Part shown: positions 28,101 through 35,956 of the stretch, one piece after another | Position numbering within the stretch: position 1 is the first letter of the stretch | How the letters are laid out: every line of letters starts with the position of its first letter | From: Ciceribacter sp. T2.26MG-112.2 | GTDB lineage: Bacteria; Pseudomonadota; Alphaproteobacteria; Rhizobiales; Rhizobiaceae | Assembly: GCF_900492205.1 (NCBI RefSeq) | Contig: NZ_UEYQ01000029.1 | Coordinates: 1 to 40,580, forward strand | Length of the DNA: 40,580 nt | Direction: 5' to 3' | Made by a program: the position numbers and the translations under genes | Notes under the pieces: generated by a model | What the model was told of the DNA's origin: nothing | Seen by the model: the letters and a program-made list of their open reading frames with translations, nothing else | The model's database searches: none

Positions 28101-29378
28101 ATGGTGGAACCACCGATCTACAGCGAGAGCATGAACAGCAATGCCAACCGGCTGGTTGGAAAGCTGGCGGGCGAGACGGACGGTCGCCCCGCCGCCGACA
28201 TGCGTCTCGACGTCGGCCGGCCCGGCCGGCAGCTCAGCCTTTATCCCGGCCGCGTCGGCTACGACCTGCAGGAGGAACTCGACTTCCTCACCTATCGGGT
28301 GATGGAGGCCAATGTCTTCTTCGCCCCGCGCTTCCTCGCACCCGCCATGCCGCGGCTCGAGGAAAGGCTAATCCGCCTCGCCGTCATCCGCGACGAAGAC
28401 GCACGCCGCAGCCGCGTGCGACTGATGATGCCGTTCTCCGTCGAGAAGCCCGGCTTTTCCGTCGGCCCGTCGATCCTGCGCGTCTGGTCCAATCCGTTCG
28501 GCCCGCTCGGCACGCCGCTGGTCGACGCCGAAGGTGCGGCGGAGACGATCGACAACATGCTCGAGGCCCTTGCCCGACCGGAGGCCCGGTTGCCGGGTGT
28601 GCTGGTCCTGCCGGACCTGCGCCTCAACGGCCGATTTGCCCAGTTGCTGAAAGCGGTGGCGATCGGCCGCGACCTGCCGCTGACCGTCACCAACACCTTC
28701 GACCGCCCCATGCTGCAAAGCGAGGAGGACGGCGACGCCTATCTCAAGTCGACGATCGCCAAGAACCACCTGCGCGACATGCGCCGGCAGTTCCGCCTGC
28801 TGGGAGAACAGGGGCGCGTCAGCTACAGCGTTGCCCGCCAGCCAGACGACATCCGCCTGCGCATGGAAGAGTTCCTGGCGCTCGAGGCGAGCGGCTGGAA
28901 GGGGCGAAAGCGCTCCGCCATGGTCATGGACCGTTTCCGCGCCGCCTTTGCCCGCGAGGCGATCACCAACCTTGCCGAAGTCGATGCCGTGCGCATCCAC
29001 ACGCTCGACCTCGACGGCCGGGCGATCGCCTCGATGGTGGTGTTCATCATGGCCGGCGAGGCCTATACGTGGAAGACCGCCTATGACGAGCGCTATGCCC
29101 GCTTCTCGCCCGGCAAGCTTCTGCTCGCCGACCTCACCGACTGGCATCTCGACGACGCCAATATCGAACGCACCGACAGCTGCGCCGTGCCGGACCATCC
29201 GATCATGAGCCGCTTCTGGAAGGAGCGCGAGGAGATGGGAACGCTGCTGATCGGCCTGAAGCCCAATGCCGACCGCGACATGCGCCAGGCTGCGACCCAG
29301 CTGCACCTGTACCGCAACACCCGCAACCTCGCCCGCATCCTGCGCGACAAGATCCTGTCGCGCCGCTTCAACGACTGA
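28101..29378 (+). CDS. BioF2/CelD-like GNAT acetyltransferase
   Basis: This 425-residue protein has the BioF2-like (Acetyltransf_6, PF13480) domain in its second half: YLKSTIAKNHLRDMRRQ, EEFLALEASGWKGRKRSA and YTWKTAYDERYARFSPGKLL (about 205-370) are the usual marks. The first half is less clear, with DLQEELDFLTYRVMEANVFF resembling the start of CelD-like proteins. Such proteins sit with exopolysaccharide and cellulose genes and may attach acetyl or amino-acyl groups to sugars. GAGGA lies about 10 bases before the ATG at 28101, and the ORF begins 2 bases after the flippase stop. It converges on the acyl-CoA synthetase gene after 15 bases. Confidence 0.85.
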   Translation: MVEPPIYSESMNSNANRLVGKLAGETDGRPAADMRLDVGRPGRQLSLYPGRVGYDLQEELDFLTYRVMEANVFFAPRFLAPAMPRLEERLIRLAVIRDEDARRSRVRLMMPFSVEKPGFSVGPSILRVWSNPFGPLGTPLVDAEGAAETIDNMLEALARPEARLPGVLVLPDLRLNGRFAQLLKAVAIGRDLPLTVTNTFDRPMLQSEEDGDAYLKSTIAKNHLRDMRRQFRLLGEQGRVSYSVARQPDDIRLRMEEFLALEASGWKGRKRSAMVMDRFRAAFAREAITNLAEVDAVRIHTLDLDGRAIASMVVFIMAGEAYTWKTAYDERYARFSPGKLLLADLTDWHLDDANIERTDSCAVPDHPIMSRFWKEREEMGTLLIGLKPNADRDMRQAATQLHLYRNTRNLARILRDKILSRRFND

Positions 29379-29393
29379 ACGCCCCGCCCGAGC

Positions 29394-31031
29394 CTATTCT
29401 GCGGCGATGGCCGGTTCCCGGTCGCGCAAGAGCCGGCGGATGACCTTGCCGCTGGTCGTCAGCGGCATTTCGTCGATGAACTCCACCTCGCGCGGATACT
29501 CATGCATGGAGAGCCGCTGCTTGACCCAGTCGCCGATCTCGGCGGCCAGCTGCGGGCTCGGCGCATAGCCGGCGGCCAGCACGACGAAGGCCTTGACGAT
29601 CTCGGTGCGCAGCGGATCGGGCTTGCCGATGGCGGCCGCCAGCCGGACCGCCGGATGGCCGGCCAGACAGTCCTCGATCTCGGCCGGACCGATGCGATAG
29701 CCTGAAGAGGTGATGACGTCGTCGTCGCGGCCGAAGAATTCGACATAGCCGTCTGCATCCATCCGGCCGAGATCGCCCGTCTTCATCCAGTCGCCGACGA
29801 ATTTTCGCGCGGTCGCCGCCTCGTCGTTCCAGTAGCCGAGAAACATCACCGGATCGGGCCTTTTGATCGCCACCTGGCCGGTGACGCCCGCGGGCACTTC
29901 ACGGCCCGCCTCGTCGATGATCGCCACCCGATGGCCAGGCACGGCGCGGCCGATGGCGCCGGCCCTGGTCACGCCGAGATTTGCGGCCGACCCGAGGACG
30001 AAATTGCACTCGGTCTGGCCGTAGAACTCGTTCGGCACGATGCCAAGCGTCGCCTTGACCCATTCATAGGTCTCGCGGCCGAGCGATTCGCCGGCCGAGC
30101 CGATGCTGCGCAGCACGAGATCGTATTTCTCCAGCGGCTTTTCGACGGACTTCAGCAGGCGCAGGGCGGTTGGCGGGATGAAGGCGTTTCGCACCTTCAT
30201 CTCGGCCATGATGCGAAAGGCCGTGTCGGGATCGAACTTCTGCGCCGGCGAGGAGACGACCGGCACGCCGAGCATCAGCGCCGGAAGCAGCGCATTGAGC
30301 AGTCCGCCGGCCCAGGCCCAGTCCGACGGGGTCCAGACCTTGTCGCCCCGTTGGGGGAGGAAATCATGCACCATCTGAAAACCGGGAATATGGCCCGGCA
30401 AAACGCGATGGCCATGCAGCGCGCCTTTCGGCGGACCGGTGGTGCCCGAGGTGAAGATCATCAGGGCCGGAGTATCCGGCCCGGTATCGGCAACCGCAAA
30501 GGCGGACGGATGGGCGGCGACGAGATCGCCAAAGGAATGGGCGCCGGCGCGGGGGGCGCCGGTCGTGACTATATGCTCGAGGACCGGCAGGCGCGGCCGG
30601 ATCTCGTCCAGACGCGCAAGGCCGAAATCATTGGTGACGATCGCCTTCGCGCCGGCCGCGTGCAACCGGTATTCCAGCGCCTCCACCCCGAACAGCAGCG
30701 CCAGCGGCAGGGCGATGGCGCCCATCTTGTAAATCGCCACATGGGCGATCACCGTCTCGAACGATTGAGGCAACAGCAGCGCCACGCGATCGCCGCGGGC
30801 GACGCCGAGCGCGGTCAGCGCATGGGCGAAGGCCGAGGATTGGGCCGAGAGCTGGCCATAAGTCATCGACGGGTGGTGGCCGTCGGCCGAGAAATGTTCG
30901 AGGCAGACCCGATCGGGGTGATGCCGCGCCCAGTCGTCGCTGACCGCCCGGCCAATGTTGAAATTTACGGGGATGTCCCAGGCAAAGTCGCGACACAAAC
31001 GCTCATAGGAGCTGCTTTCGGGCAGAAACAT
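29394..31031 (-). CDS. AMP-dependent acyl-CoA synthetase
   Basis: This 545-residue enzyme should activate a carboxylic acid to its CoA thioester through an acyl-AMP. The ATP-binding P-loop TSGTTGPPKG is at residues 194-203 (K202), a GYRIGPAEIE hinge segment is near the C-domain, and the catalytic lysine is K529 in TTSGKVIRR. It resembles the acetyl/propionyl/medium-chain and benzoate-CoA ligase group; the substrate cannot be told from sequence. ATG at 31031 (MFLPESSSYERLCRDF) is chosen since it fits relatives; ATGs at 31058 and 31073 would add up to 14 residues. It is convergent with the GNAT gene and divergent from the 31263 gene. Confidence 0.9.
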   Translation of the reverse strand: MFLPESSSYERLCRDFAWDIPVNFNIGRAVSDDWARHHPDRVCLEHFSADGHHPSMTYGQLSAQSSAFAHALTALGVARGDRVALLLPQSFETVIAHVAIYKMGAIALPLALLFGVEALEYRLHAAGAKAIVTNDFGLARLDEIRPRLPVLEHIVTTGAPRAGAHSFGDLVAAHPSAFAVADTGPDTPALMIFTSGTTGPPKGALHGHRVLPGHIPGFQMVHDFLPQRGDKVWTPSDWAWAGGLLNALLPALMLGVPVVSSPAQKFDPDTAFRIMAEMKVRNAFIPPTALRLLKSVEKPLEKYDLVLRSIGSAGESLGRETYEWVKATLGIVPNEFYGQTECNFVLGSAANLGVTRAGAIGRAVPGHRVAIIDEAGREVPAGVTGQVAIKRPDPVMFLGYWNDEAATARKFVGDWMKTGDLGRMDADGYVEFFGRDDDVITSSGYRIGPAEIEDCLAGHPAVRLAAAIGKPDPLRTEIVKAFVVLAAGYAPSPQLAAEIGDWVKQRLSMHEYPREVEFIDEMPLTTSGKVIRRLLRDREPAIAAE

Positions 31032-31262
31032 GCGGTTTTTTCCGTATTGACCTGCCATTTTGCTAGCATCCATTTCGCAACTGCACAATGGAAGGGCGAA
31101 TGCGGTCAGGCCCCGCTCCAGCGGTCTTGCATTTCTGGACAGCGCTGAAAGCGACGTGCTAGCCTATTGAATAAAGCTTCACGTCCCGAACCGAGTGTGA
31201 GCCGGCTTGGCCATGCTACGGAAAGGAACGGAATTCCCTTCCTGATCGCAGAGACCCATTCG

Positions 31263-31709
31263 ATGAAAACACCCGGCAAGAACCCGCGTCCCGCCCAGCC
31301 CCTGCGGCAAATTACCGTCGATGCCGGGCTACTGCCGAAGGCGCCGAATGCAAAGCGTGGCCAGGCCGCGGCCGATCGCCCGGCGACGGCCACGGTCAAC
31401 ATCGTCGCCCCTGTACACCCGGCAGTCTCCGCCGCCCGCATGCAGATGAAGCAACAGGCGATGACATCTGCGCTGAGGAAGGTTGGCGCCGCCGTCGACA
31501 GCGGCGAGATGCCGGCCGCCGAAGCCAAGCGGCTCGTGCTTGGACGCGTCGTCAGGGGACTCGGATCGGTCGAGGCCGCGGAGAAATGGTATCGCAGCCA
31601 CCACATCGCCGAACTGGGCGGCAGAACACCGGCCCAACTGGTGCGCGCCGGCGAATTGAAGGCGCTGCTCGGTCATCTCAACTCGGCGAAGGAGGGGGCA
31701 AAGACCTGA
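31263..31709 (+). CDS. Small protein with Xre/MbcA/ParS-like C-terminal domain, orphan
   Basis: This 148-residue protein has a disordered basic N-terminus (about 1-55), a helical part (about 58-98), and a C-terminal segment (about 100-138) with the pattern AAEKWYRSHHIAELGGRTP then LVRAGELKALLGHL. This is the W...LGGRTP..L...G pattern of the toxin-binding domain of MbcA/ParS/Xre antitoxins. No RES-domain or other toxin gene is next to it: the next gene, convergent, is a tautomerase. No helix-turn-helix is evident in the N-terminus. It could be an orphan antitoxin-like protein or a repurposed one. The ATG at 31263 is preferred over a TTG at 31167, as it is better placed. Confidence 0.6.
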   Translation: MKTPGKNPRPAQPLRQITVDAGLLPKAPNAKRGQAAADRPATATVNIVAPVHPAVSAARMQMKQQAMTSALRKVGAAVDSGEMPAAEAKRLVLGRVVRGLGSVEAAEKWYRSHHIAELGGRTPAQLVRAGELKALLGHLNSAKEGAKT

Positions 31710-31751
31710 GGCACCCCGCCAATCGCACATTGACCGGGATCGGCGCGGCTG

Positions 31752-32159
31752 TCACGCCGCGTCGAGCCGGCCCTTGATATAGCGATATTCTTGCGTGACG
31801 CCGCCGAAGCCATAGGCTGCGGCCGAAACCTCATGCACCAGCACATAGCTTTCCGAATGCACATTGCCGACCAGCGAACCGAGCTCGGAAAAGACGGCGG
31901 CCATATAGTCGGCAAGTTCACTCTTGGTGTTGGTGCCGTCGACCACCTTGATATCGAGCCAGAAACTGTGGGCGCCTTGCGCGGCTAGCGACTGCCCACC
32001 CGCGAACCAGTGGTCCGGGTCGATGTGGGAAATTGCGACCGCCGTCACCGTCGGATCCTTGCGCAGATGTCGGCGGGTAAGCTCGGTGATTCTTCCCGCG
32101 ATCCGCGCCGAGCGCTCGGCATCGGGTGACGTGGTAACGGCTATGTTGATGATCGGCAT
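31752..32159 (-). CDS. Tautomerase family protein
   Basis: This 135-residue protein begins MPIINIAVTTSPDAERSARIAG. After removal of Met it would have the catalytic N-terminal proline of the 4-oxalocrotonate tautomerase superfamily. It is about twice the length of the classical 60-residue monomers and so likely holds two beta-alpha-beta units or a long tail, like the MIF or cis-CaaD-type groups. The substrate is not known. GAGAGGA lies about 8 bases before the ATG. It is divergent from the LysR gene (118 bases between), which suggests the regulator controls it. Confidence 0.85.
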   Translation of the reverse strand: MPIINIAVTTSPDAERSARIAGRITELTRRHLRKDPTVTAVAISHIDPDHWFAGGQSLAAQGAHSFWLDIKVVDGTNTKSELADYMAAVFSELGSLVGNVHSESYVLVHEVSAAAYGFGGVTQEYRYIKGRLDAA

Positions 32160-32277
32160 GGTTCATGTCCTCTCTTGTCGTGGCGAAGGCCAGCGGTCTG
32201 GCAAGCTCAGGAATGACAGAACTGAACAATCAGAAAAATCGAATTGTCATGAAGCTATATTTCGACAATATCGAAGC

Positions 32278-33145
32278 ATGGAAACGATCGACCCGGAATT
32301 GCTTCGCACCTTTCTCGCCTTCGTCGACACCGGCTCGCTGACGCGTGCCGCCGAGATCGTCGGCCGTTCCGCCATCGGCGGTCACCGCACAGATGCAGCG
32401 CCTCGAAGTGGTGGTGGGAGACACACTTCTCGAACAGGCCGGTAGAGGCCGGACATTGACGCCGACAGGCGAGGCGCTGGTCGGTCATGCGCGGCGAATT
32501 CTCGCCGCCCACCGCGAAGCCCTGCTCAGCCTCAAGGGCGCCCGCGCCGATGGCCGGATCGCACTGGGCTGCACGCAGGATTTCGCCGAACGCGGGTTGC
32601 CGGACATCTTAAGATTGTTTTCCGACACCCACCCTCGACTGCGCCTCGATTTGAGGATCGGGCGATCAGCGGAGCTGGCAAGCGCCTTCGCGCGCGGCGA
32701 ACTCGACCTGGCCCTTGCCATGCGCAACGGGACATCGATCGACGAGCGCATGGTGCTTCGCGAAACCATGCTGTGGCTCGGCTCGGCCCATTGCCTGCAA
32801 CGTGCCGGCGGCGAAGTGCCGCTTGCCCTGCTCGACGCGCCTTGCAGCTTTCGCCATGCCGCGATCGCCGCCCTGGATGGCGCGGGCCGCCGCTACCGCA
32901 TTGCGGCCTCCAGTGCCAGCCTGTCAGGACTTGCCACCGCACTGAAGGCGGGGATCGCCGTGACCGCACGAACCGCGCGCATGACGACCGACGGCATCAC
33001 CCGTCTCGACAGTGCCTTTGCTCTACCAGAACTACCCGACGCGGAATTCTCACTCCGACTGCGCCCGGACGCAACGACGCCGGCGCGTAACCTTGCCGAC
33101 CTGCTTACGGACATGCTGCCGCAATCCGCTCCGGGGCAGTGCTGA
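32278..33145 (+). pseudogene. LysR-type transcriptional regulator, interrupted by a single-base frameshift
   Basis: Two frames together make one LysR regulator of about 288 residues. The first (ATG at 32278) encodes METIDPELLRTFLAFVDTG and the start of the winged helix, up to AAEIVGRS. The second (to 33145) continues with AVTAQMQRLEVVVGDTLLEQ and the effector-binding domain up to the stop. They join at about 32367-32372, where GTTCCGCCATCG has one extra base compared with the expected in-frame GTTCGCCATCG (encoding R-S-P-S-A-V). The break falls inside the DNA-binding domain, so the product would not bind DNA normally. The change could be real, a sequencing error or programmed, but the last is unlikely. 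It is divergent from the tautomerase gene, the usual LysR layout. Confidence 0.85.
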
Positions 33146-33212
33146 GCGGATCTGACAAGCGCATCGCAGTCAAAACGACGGGCAGGCGTGGCCGCGGCCG
33201 GAAAAAGTGGAA

Positions 33213-33297
33213 TGGTGCCCCATGCCGGAATCGAACCAGCACTCCTTTCGGAACTCGATTTTGAGTCGAGCGCGTCTACCAGTTCCGCCAATGGGGC
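33213..33297 (-). tRNA. tRNA-Leu (anticodon CAA)
   Basis: The minus strand reads from GCCCCAT (acceptor 5' arm, 33297-33291) to ATGGGGC, discriminator A and encoded CCA (33215-33213), 85 bases. The anticodon stem is CTCGA/TCGAG with a loop of CTCAAAA, giving anticodon CAA, which reads UUG. A long variable arm and the GGTTCGATTCC T-arm confirm a class II leucine tRNA. CCA is encoded. A strong promoter lies upstream (33332-33359). I see no integrase or att repeat nearby. Confidence 0.97.
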
Positions 33298-33331
33298 ACA
33301 GAAGCGTCTTGTTTCGGTTAGACAGCGCCGG

Positions 33332-33359
33332 ACTATACGAAGCGCGCCGAGGCGGTCAA
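33332..33359 (-). promoter_or_regulatory. Promoter of tRNA-Leu
   Basis: On the minus strand TTGACC (33359-33354) is followed after 16 bases by TATAGT (33337-33332), close to the sigma-70 consensus. The tRNA 5' end lies 34 bases further on. The -35 sits in the loop of a terminator on the other strand. Confidence 0.75.
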
Positions 33360-33369
33360 CCGCCTTTTT
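33351..33369 (+). terminator. Candidate intrinsic terminator between tRNA-Leu and the yqaA gene
   Basis: GGCGG (33351-33355), loop TCAA, CCGCC (33360-33364) and T5 (33365-33369) make a short but classical intrinsic terminator on the plus strand. It would stop transcripts coming from the LysR gene that read antisense through the tRNA. The stem is only 5 bp, so strength is uncertain. Confidence 0.55.
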
Positions 33370-33486
33370 CGCCGAAGCACGTTCACATGATTGTTTTCGA
33401 TCGGAATGGTGCGTTGCAGCGCCGGGCATTTACAGCGGCCTGCCGCTTGACTAAAACCGCTCGGCCCGAGGAACAGGAAAATAACC

Positions 33487-34068
33487 ATGCTGCGCCGCCT
33501 CTATGATTGGACCATGTCGCTGGCGGCAACGCGCCATGCCGAAAAAGCGCTGTTCGGCGTTTCCTTCGTCGAGAGTTCGTTCTTTCCCATTCCGCCGGAT
33601 GTTCTGCTGATCCCGATGGTGATCGCCAAGCCGACGCATTGGATCAGATTGGCACTGATCTGCACCATCGCCTCGGTGCTCGGCGCCTTCCTCGGCTACG
33701 CGATCGGCATGTTCCTCTACGAACTGATCGGCAAGCCGATCCTTGCGCTTTACGGTGCCGAGAACTCCTTCAACCAGATCGCCGAATGGTACAATACCTG
33801 GGGCGGCTGGGGTGTGCTCTTTGCCGCCATAACCCCCTTCCCCTACAAGGTCCTGACGATCTTCTCGGGCGCCACGGGGCTCAACTTCTTCGTTTTCACC
33901 GTGGTCAGCATCATCGGCCGCGCCGCGCGCTTCTTCTTCGTCGCATGGCTGCTGGGGCGTTACGGCGAGCCGATCCGCATCTTCATCGAAAAATATCTCG
34001 GCCTTCTTTTCACCCTCTTCATGGTGCTGCTTCTCGGCGGCTTCTACCTGGTGAAATTCGCCTTCTGA
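33487..34068 (+). CDS. YqaA/DedA family membrane protein
   Basis: This 193-residue inner-membrane protein has the DedA/SNARE-associated layout of the YqaA group: a short head, FVESSFFPIPPDVLLIPMV with the re-entrant loop and two prolines, then ALICTIASVLGAFLGYAIG, and two or three later hydrophobic spans ending at the C-terminus. DedA proteins include flippases for undecaprenyl phosphate and phosphatidylethanolamine; the YqaA branch is not well known. It is 12 bases before dsbB, so the two form an operon. The ATG follows CAGGAAA. Confidence 0.88.
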   Translation: MLRRLYDWTMSLAATRHAEKALFGVSFVESSFFPIPPDVLLIPMVIAKPTHWIRLALICTIASVLGAFLGYAIGMFLYELIGKPILALYGAENSFNQIAEWYNTWGGWGVLFAAITPFPYKVLTIFSGATGLNFFVFTVVSIIGRAARFFFVAWLLGRYGEPIRIFIEKYLGLLFTLFMVLLLGGFYLVKFAF

Positions 34069-34080
34069 CGGGATCGTACA

Positions 34081-34593
34081 ATGAGCCTCTCCGCCTCCCT
34101 CGCAAGATCCGACACCGCAATCGCCGCAGTCCTGACGCTTGGCATGGCCGTCGTCGTCGGCTCGGCGCTCGGCTTCGAGCATATCGGCGGCTACATTCCC
34201 TGCGCGCTCTGCCTCTTGCAGCGAAATCCGTACTACATCGGCGTGGGCGTGGGCGTGCTCGCCATCCTGTCGTCGATCTTCAAGCTGCCGCCCGCCGTCA
34301 CGCGCGGCCTGTTCGCCGTGATCGCCGTGCTGATGATCGTCAGCATCGGGCTTGGCACCTATCATGCCGGCGTCGAGTGGAAATTCTGGGAAGGCCCCGC
34401 AAGTTGCACGATCGGGGCGACCGGCGGGGAAGCCCCGGTCAACGTGCTCGAAGCGCTGAATTCGACCAAGGCGCCGTCCTGCACCGAAGCGACGCTGCGC
34501 GTGCTGGGGCTGTCCTTTGCCGGCTGGAATGTGCTGACGAGTGCCGTTCTGGCCGCGATCGCCCTTTGGGCGACGTTCCGCAAGCGCGGCTGA
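34081..34593 (+). CDS. dsbB: Disulfide bond formation protein B
   Basis: This 170-residue membrane protein would reoxidise DsbA and pass electrons to quinones. Four transmembrane spans are seen (about 12-32, 48-66, 70-92, 145-165). The quinone-side pair C41-x-x-C44 follows the first span, and the second periplasmic loop has C109 and C134, the four cysteines needed for the relay. The Q47-R48 next to the first pair is usual for quinone binding. The length is typical. No dsbA lies in the window, so the partner must be elsewhere. It is co-transcribed with the yqaA-like gene. Confidence 0.93.
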   Translation: MSLSASLARSDTAIAAVLTLGMAVVVGSALGFEHIGGYIPCALCLLQRNPYYIGVGVGVLAILSSIFKLPPAVTRGLFAVIAVLMIVSIGLGTYHAGVEWKFWEGPASCTIGATGGEAPVNVLEALNSTKAPSCTEATLRVLGLSFAGWNVLTSAVLAAIALWATFRKRG

Positions 34594-34600
34594 GAACCGC

Positions 34601-35158
34601 CTAAGGCTGCAGTTCGGAATCCCAGTAGAGATAGTCGACCCAGCTTTCATGCAGATGGTTGGGCGGGAACGACCGGCCATTGTTGTGCAGATCCTGCACG
34701 GTCGGGCGATAGGGCTTCTGGTGCGGGAACATCTGTGCCTGACGCGGCAGCTTGCTGCCCTTGCGCAGGTTGCACGGCGAGCAGGCGGCCACCACGTTTT
34801 CCCAGGTGGTCTCGCCGCCATGGGCGCGCGGGATGACGTGGTCGAAGGTCAGGTCCTCGTCGGAGCCGCAATACTGGCACTCGAACTTGTCGCGCAGGAA
34901 GACGTTGAAGCGGGTGAACGCCGGATTGCGGGTCGGCTGGACATAGGTCTTCAGGCTGACGACGCTCGGCAGCCGCATGGAAAAGCTCGGCGAGCAGACG
35001 GAATGGTCGTATTCGGCGATGATGTTCACACGGTCAAGGAAGACCGCCTTGATCGCGTCCTGCCAGGACCACAGCGACAAGGGATAATAACTCAGCGGCC
35101 TGTAGTCGGCATTCAACACGAGCGCCGGCAAGGACTGGGGTGAGACTGCAATCGTCAA
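34601..35158 (-). CDS. HNH endonuclease family protein
   Basis: This 185-residue protein has an HNH nuclease domain in the middle: zinc-binding C94-x-x-C97 and C126-x-x-C129 flank D106-H107 (LTFDHVIPRAHGG) and N121 (TWENVVAAC). The N-terminal half (LVLNADYRPLSYYPLSLWSW) is a conserved part of the McrA-like group found in many bacteria, probably a housekeeping protein rather than a restriction enzyme. Its biological job is unknown. The start is TTG with AGGAG six bases upstream. It is convergent with dsbB (7 bases between). Confidence 0.9.
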   Translation of the reverse strand: MTIAVSPQSLPALVLNADYRPLSYYPLSLWSWQDAIKAVFLDRVNIIAEYDHSVCSPSFSMRLPSVVSLKTYVQPTRNPAFTRFNVFLRDKFECQYCGSDEDLTFDHVIPRAHGGETTWENVVAACSPCNLRKGSKLPRQAQMFPHQKPYRPTVQDLHNNGRSFPPNHLHESWVDYLYWDSELQP

Positions 35159-35164
35159 GGCATT

Positions 35165-35169
35165 CTCCT
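35165..35169 (-). promoter_or_regulatory. Ribosome binding site that supports the TTG start of the HNH gene
   Basis: AGGAG on the minus strand lies six bases before the TTG at 35158-35156. No ATG in the right place exists at this end, so the strong site decides for TTG. Confidence 0.7.
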
Positions 35170-35255
35170 GATCGATTCGGCACCTGTGTTTTTATATTAG
35201 GTCCGTTGTGACAGCCTTGTGAAGCCCCCTTCCTGATGGGTGTCGTTGTGCCGCG

Positions 35256-35903
35256 CTATTCGGCCGCCGGCGCGGCCTCCCGGCCCGTTCGCGCCGCATA
35301 GTGCGCCCAGAACAGCCGCGCGGCGACCGACCGCCAGGGCCGCCACGCCTCGGCGATTGCACTGACCTGTCGGATGTCGGGCCGCGCATCGTGGCCGAAA
35401 GCATCGCCGACGGCAGCCCGCAGCGCCACGTCGCCGGCCGGAAAGATGTCGGGATGGCCGCCGCAGAACATCAGGTAGACCTCGGCGGTCCACAACCCGA
35501 TCCCCTTGAACACCGTGAGCCTTCCGATCGCCTCGGCCGCATCGAGCGCAGCGATCGCCGACAGGTCGAGGGATCCGGAGGCGACGGCGCGGGCGGCAAG
35601 CTCGAGGGTGGACGCCTTGGCGCGCGACAGGCCGAGGCCGGCGACGGTTTCAGCATCGAGCGCGAGATAGGCTCCGGCCGCGGGCAGACCGCCTGTTGCC
35701 GCCACGATCCGCCCCCAGATCGCCTCGGCGCTGGCGCGCGAGACCATCTGCGAGACGATGATGTGGGCAAGCCCGGCGAAACCGGGTTCGGCAAGACGCA
35801 GCGGCAGCGGCGCCAGGCGTCGGGCGAGCGGCTCGAGGCGCGGATCGATCGCGACGAGCTCGGTGAGGCCCAACGCCACATCCGCCGGGCTGGCAATGAT
35901 CAT
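35256..35903 (-). CDS. DNA-3-methyladenine glycosylase II-like (AlkA/HhH-GPD)
   Basis: This 215-residue base-excision enzyme should remove alkylated bases from DNA. The helix-hairpin-helix is at FKGIGLWTAEVY, and the GPD loop carries the catalytic aspartate D158 in PAGDVALR. HIIVSQMVSRASAEAIWGRI near the middle is typical of the AlkA family. There are no Cys ligands for an iron-sulfur cluster at the C-terminus, which rules out MutY and Nth. The start is the ATG at 35903; the upstream frame is open but lacks family similarity. It is divergent from gluQ with 53 bases between. Confidence 0.92.
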   Translation of the reverse strand: MIIASPADVALGLTELVAIDPRLEPLARRLAPLPLRLAEPGFAGLAHIIVSQMVSRASAEAIWGRIVAATGGLPAAGAYLALDAETVAGLGLSRAKASTLELAARAVASGSLDLSAIAALDAAEAIGRLTVFKGIGLWTAEVYLMFCGGHPDIFPAGDVALRAAVGDAFGHDARPDIRQVSAIAEAWRPWRSVAARLFWAHYAARTGREAAPAAE

Positions 35904-35956
35904 TTCGCTTTCACCCCGCTCTTTTCCCCGAACCGCATTTCGTGCGAGATGGAAGC

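Noticed and set aside
31263..32159. Toxin-antitoxin pair made of the MbcA/ParS-like protein and its neighbour
   Set aside because: The neighbour is a tautomerase on the opposite strand, not a RES or other toxin.
33213..33297. tRNA-Leu as an integration site for an island
   Set aside because: No integrase, no repeat of the tRNA 3' end in the window, and the flanks look like core genes.
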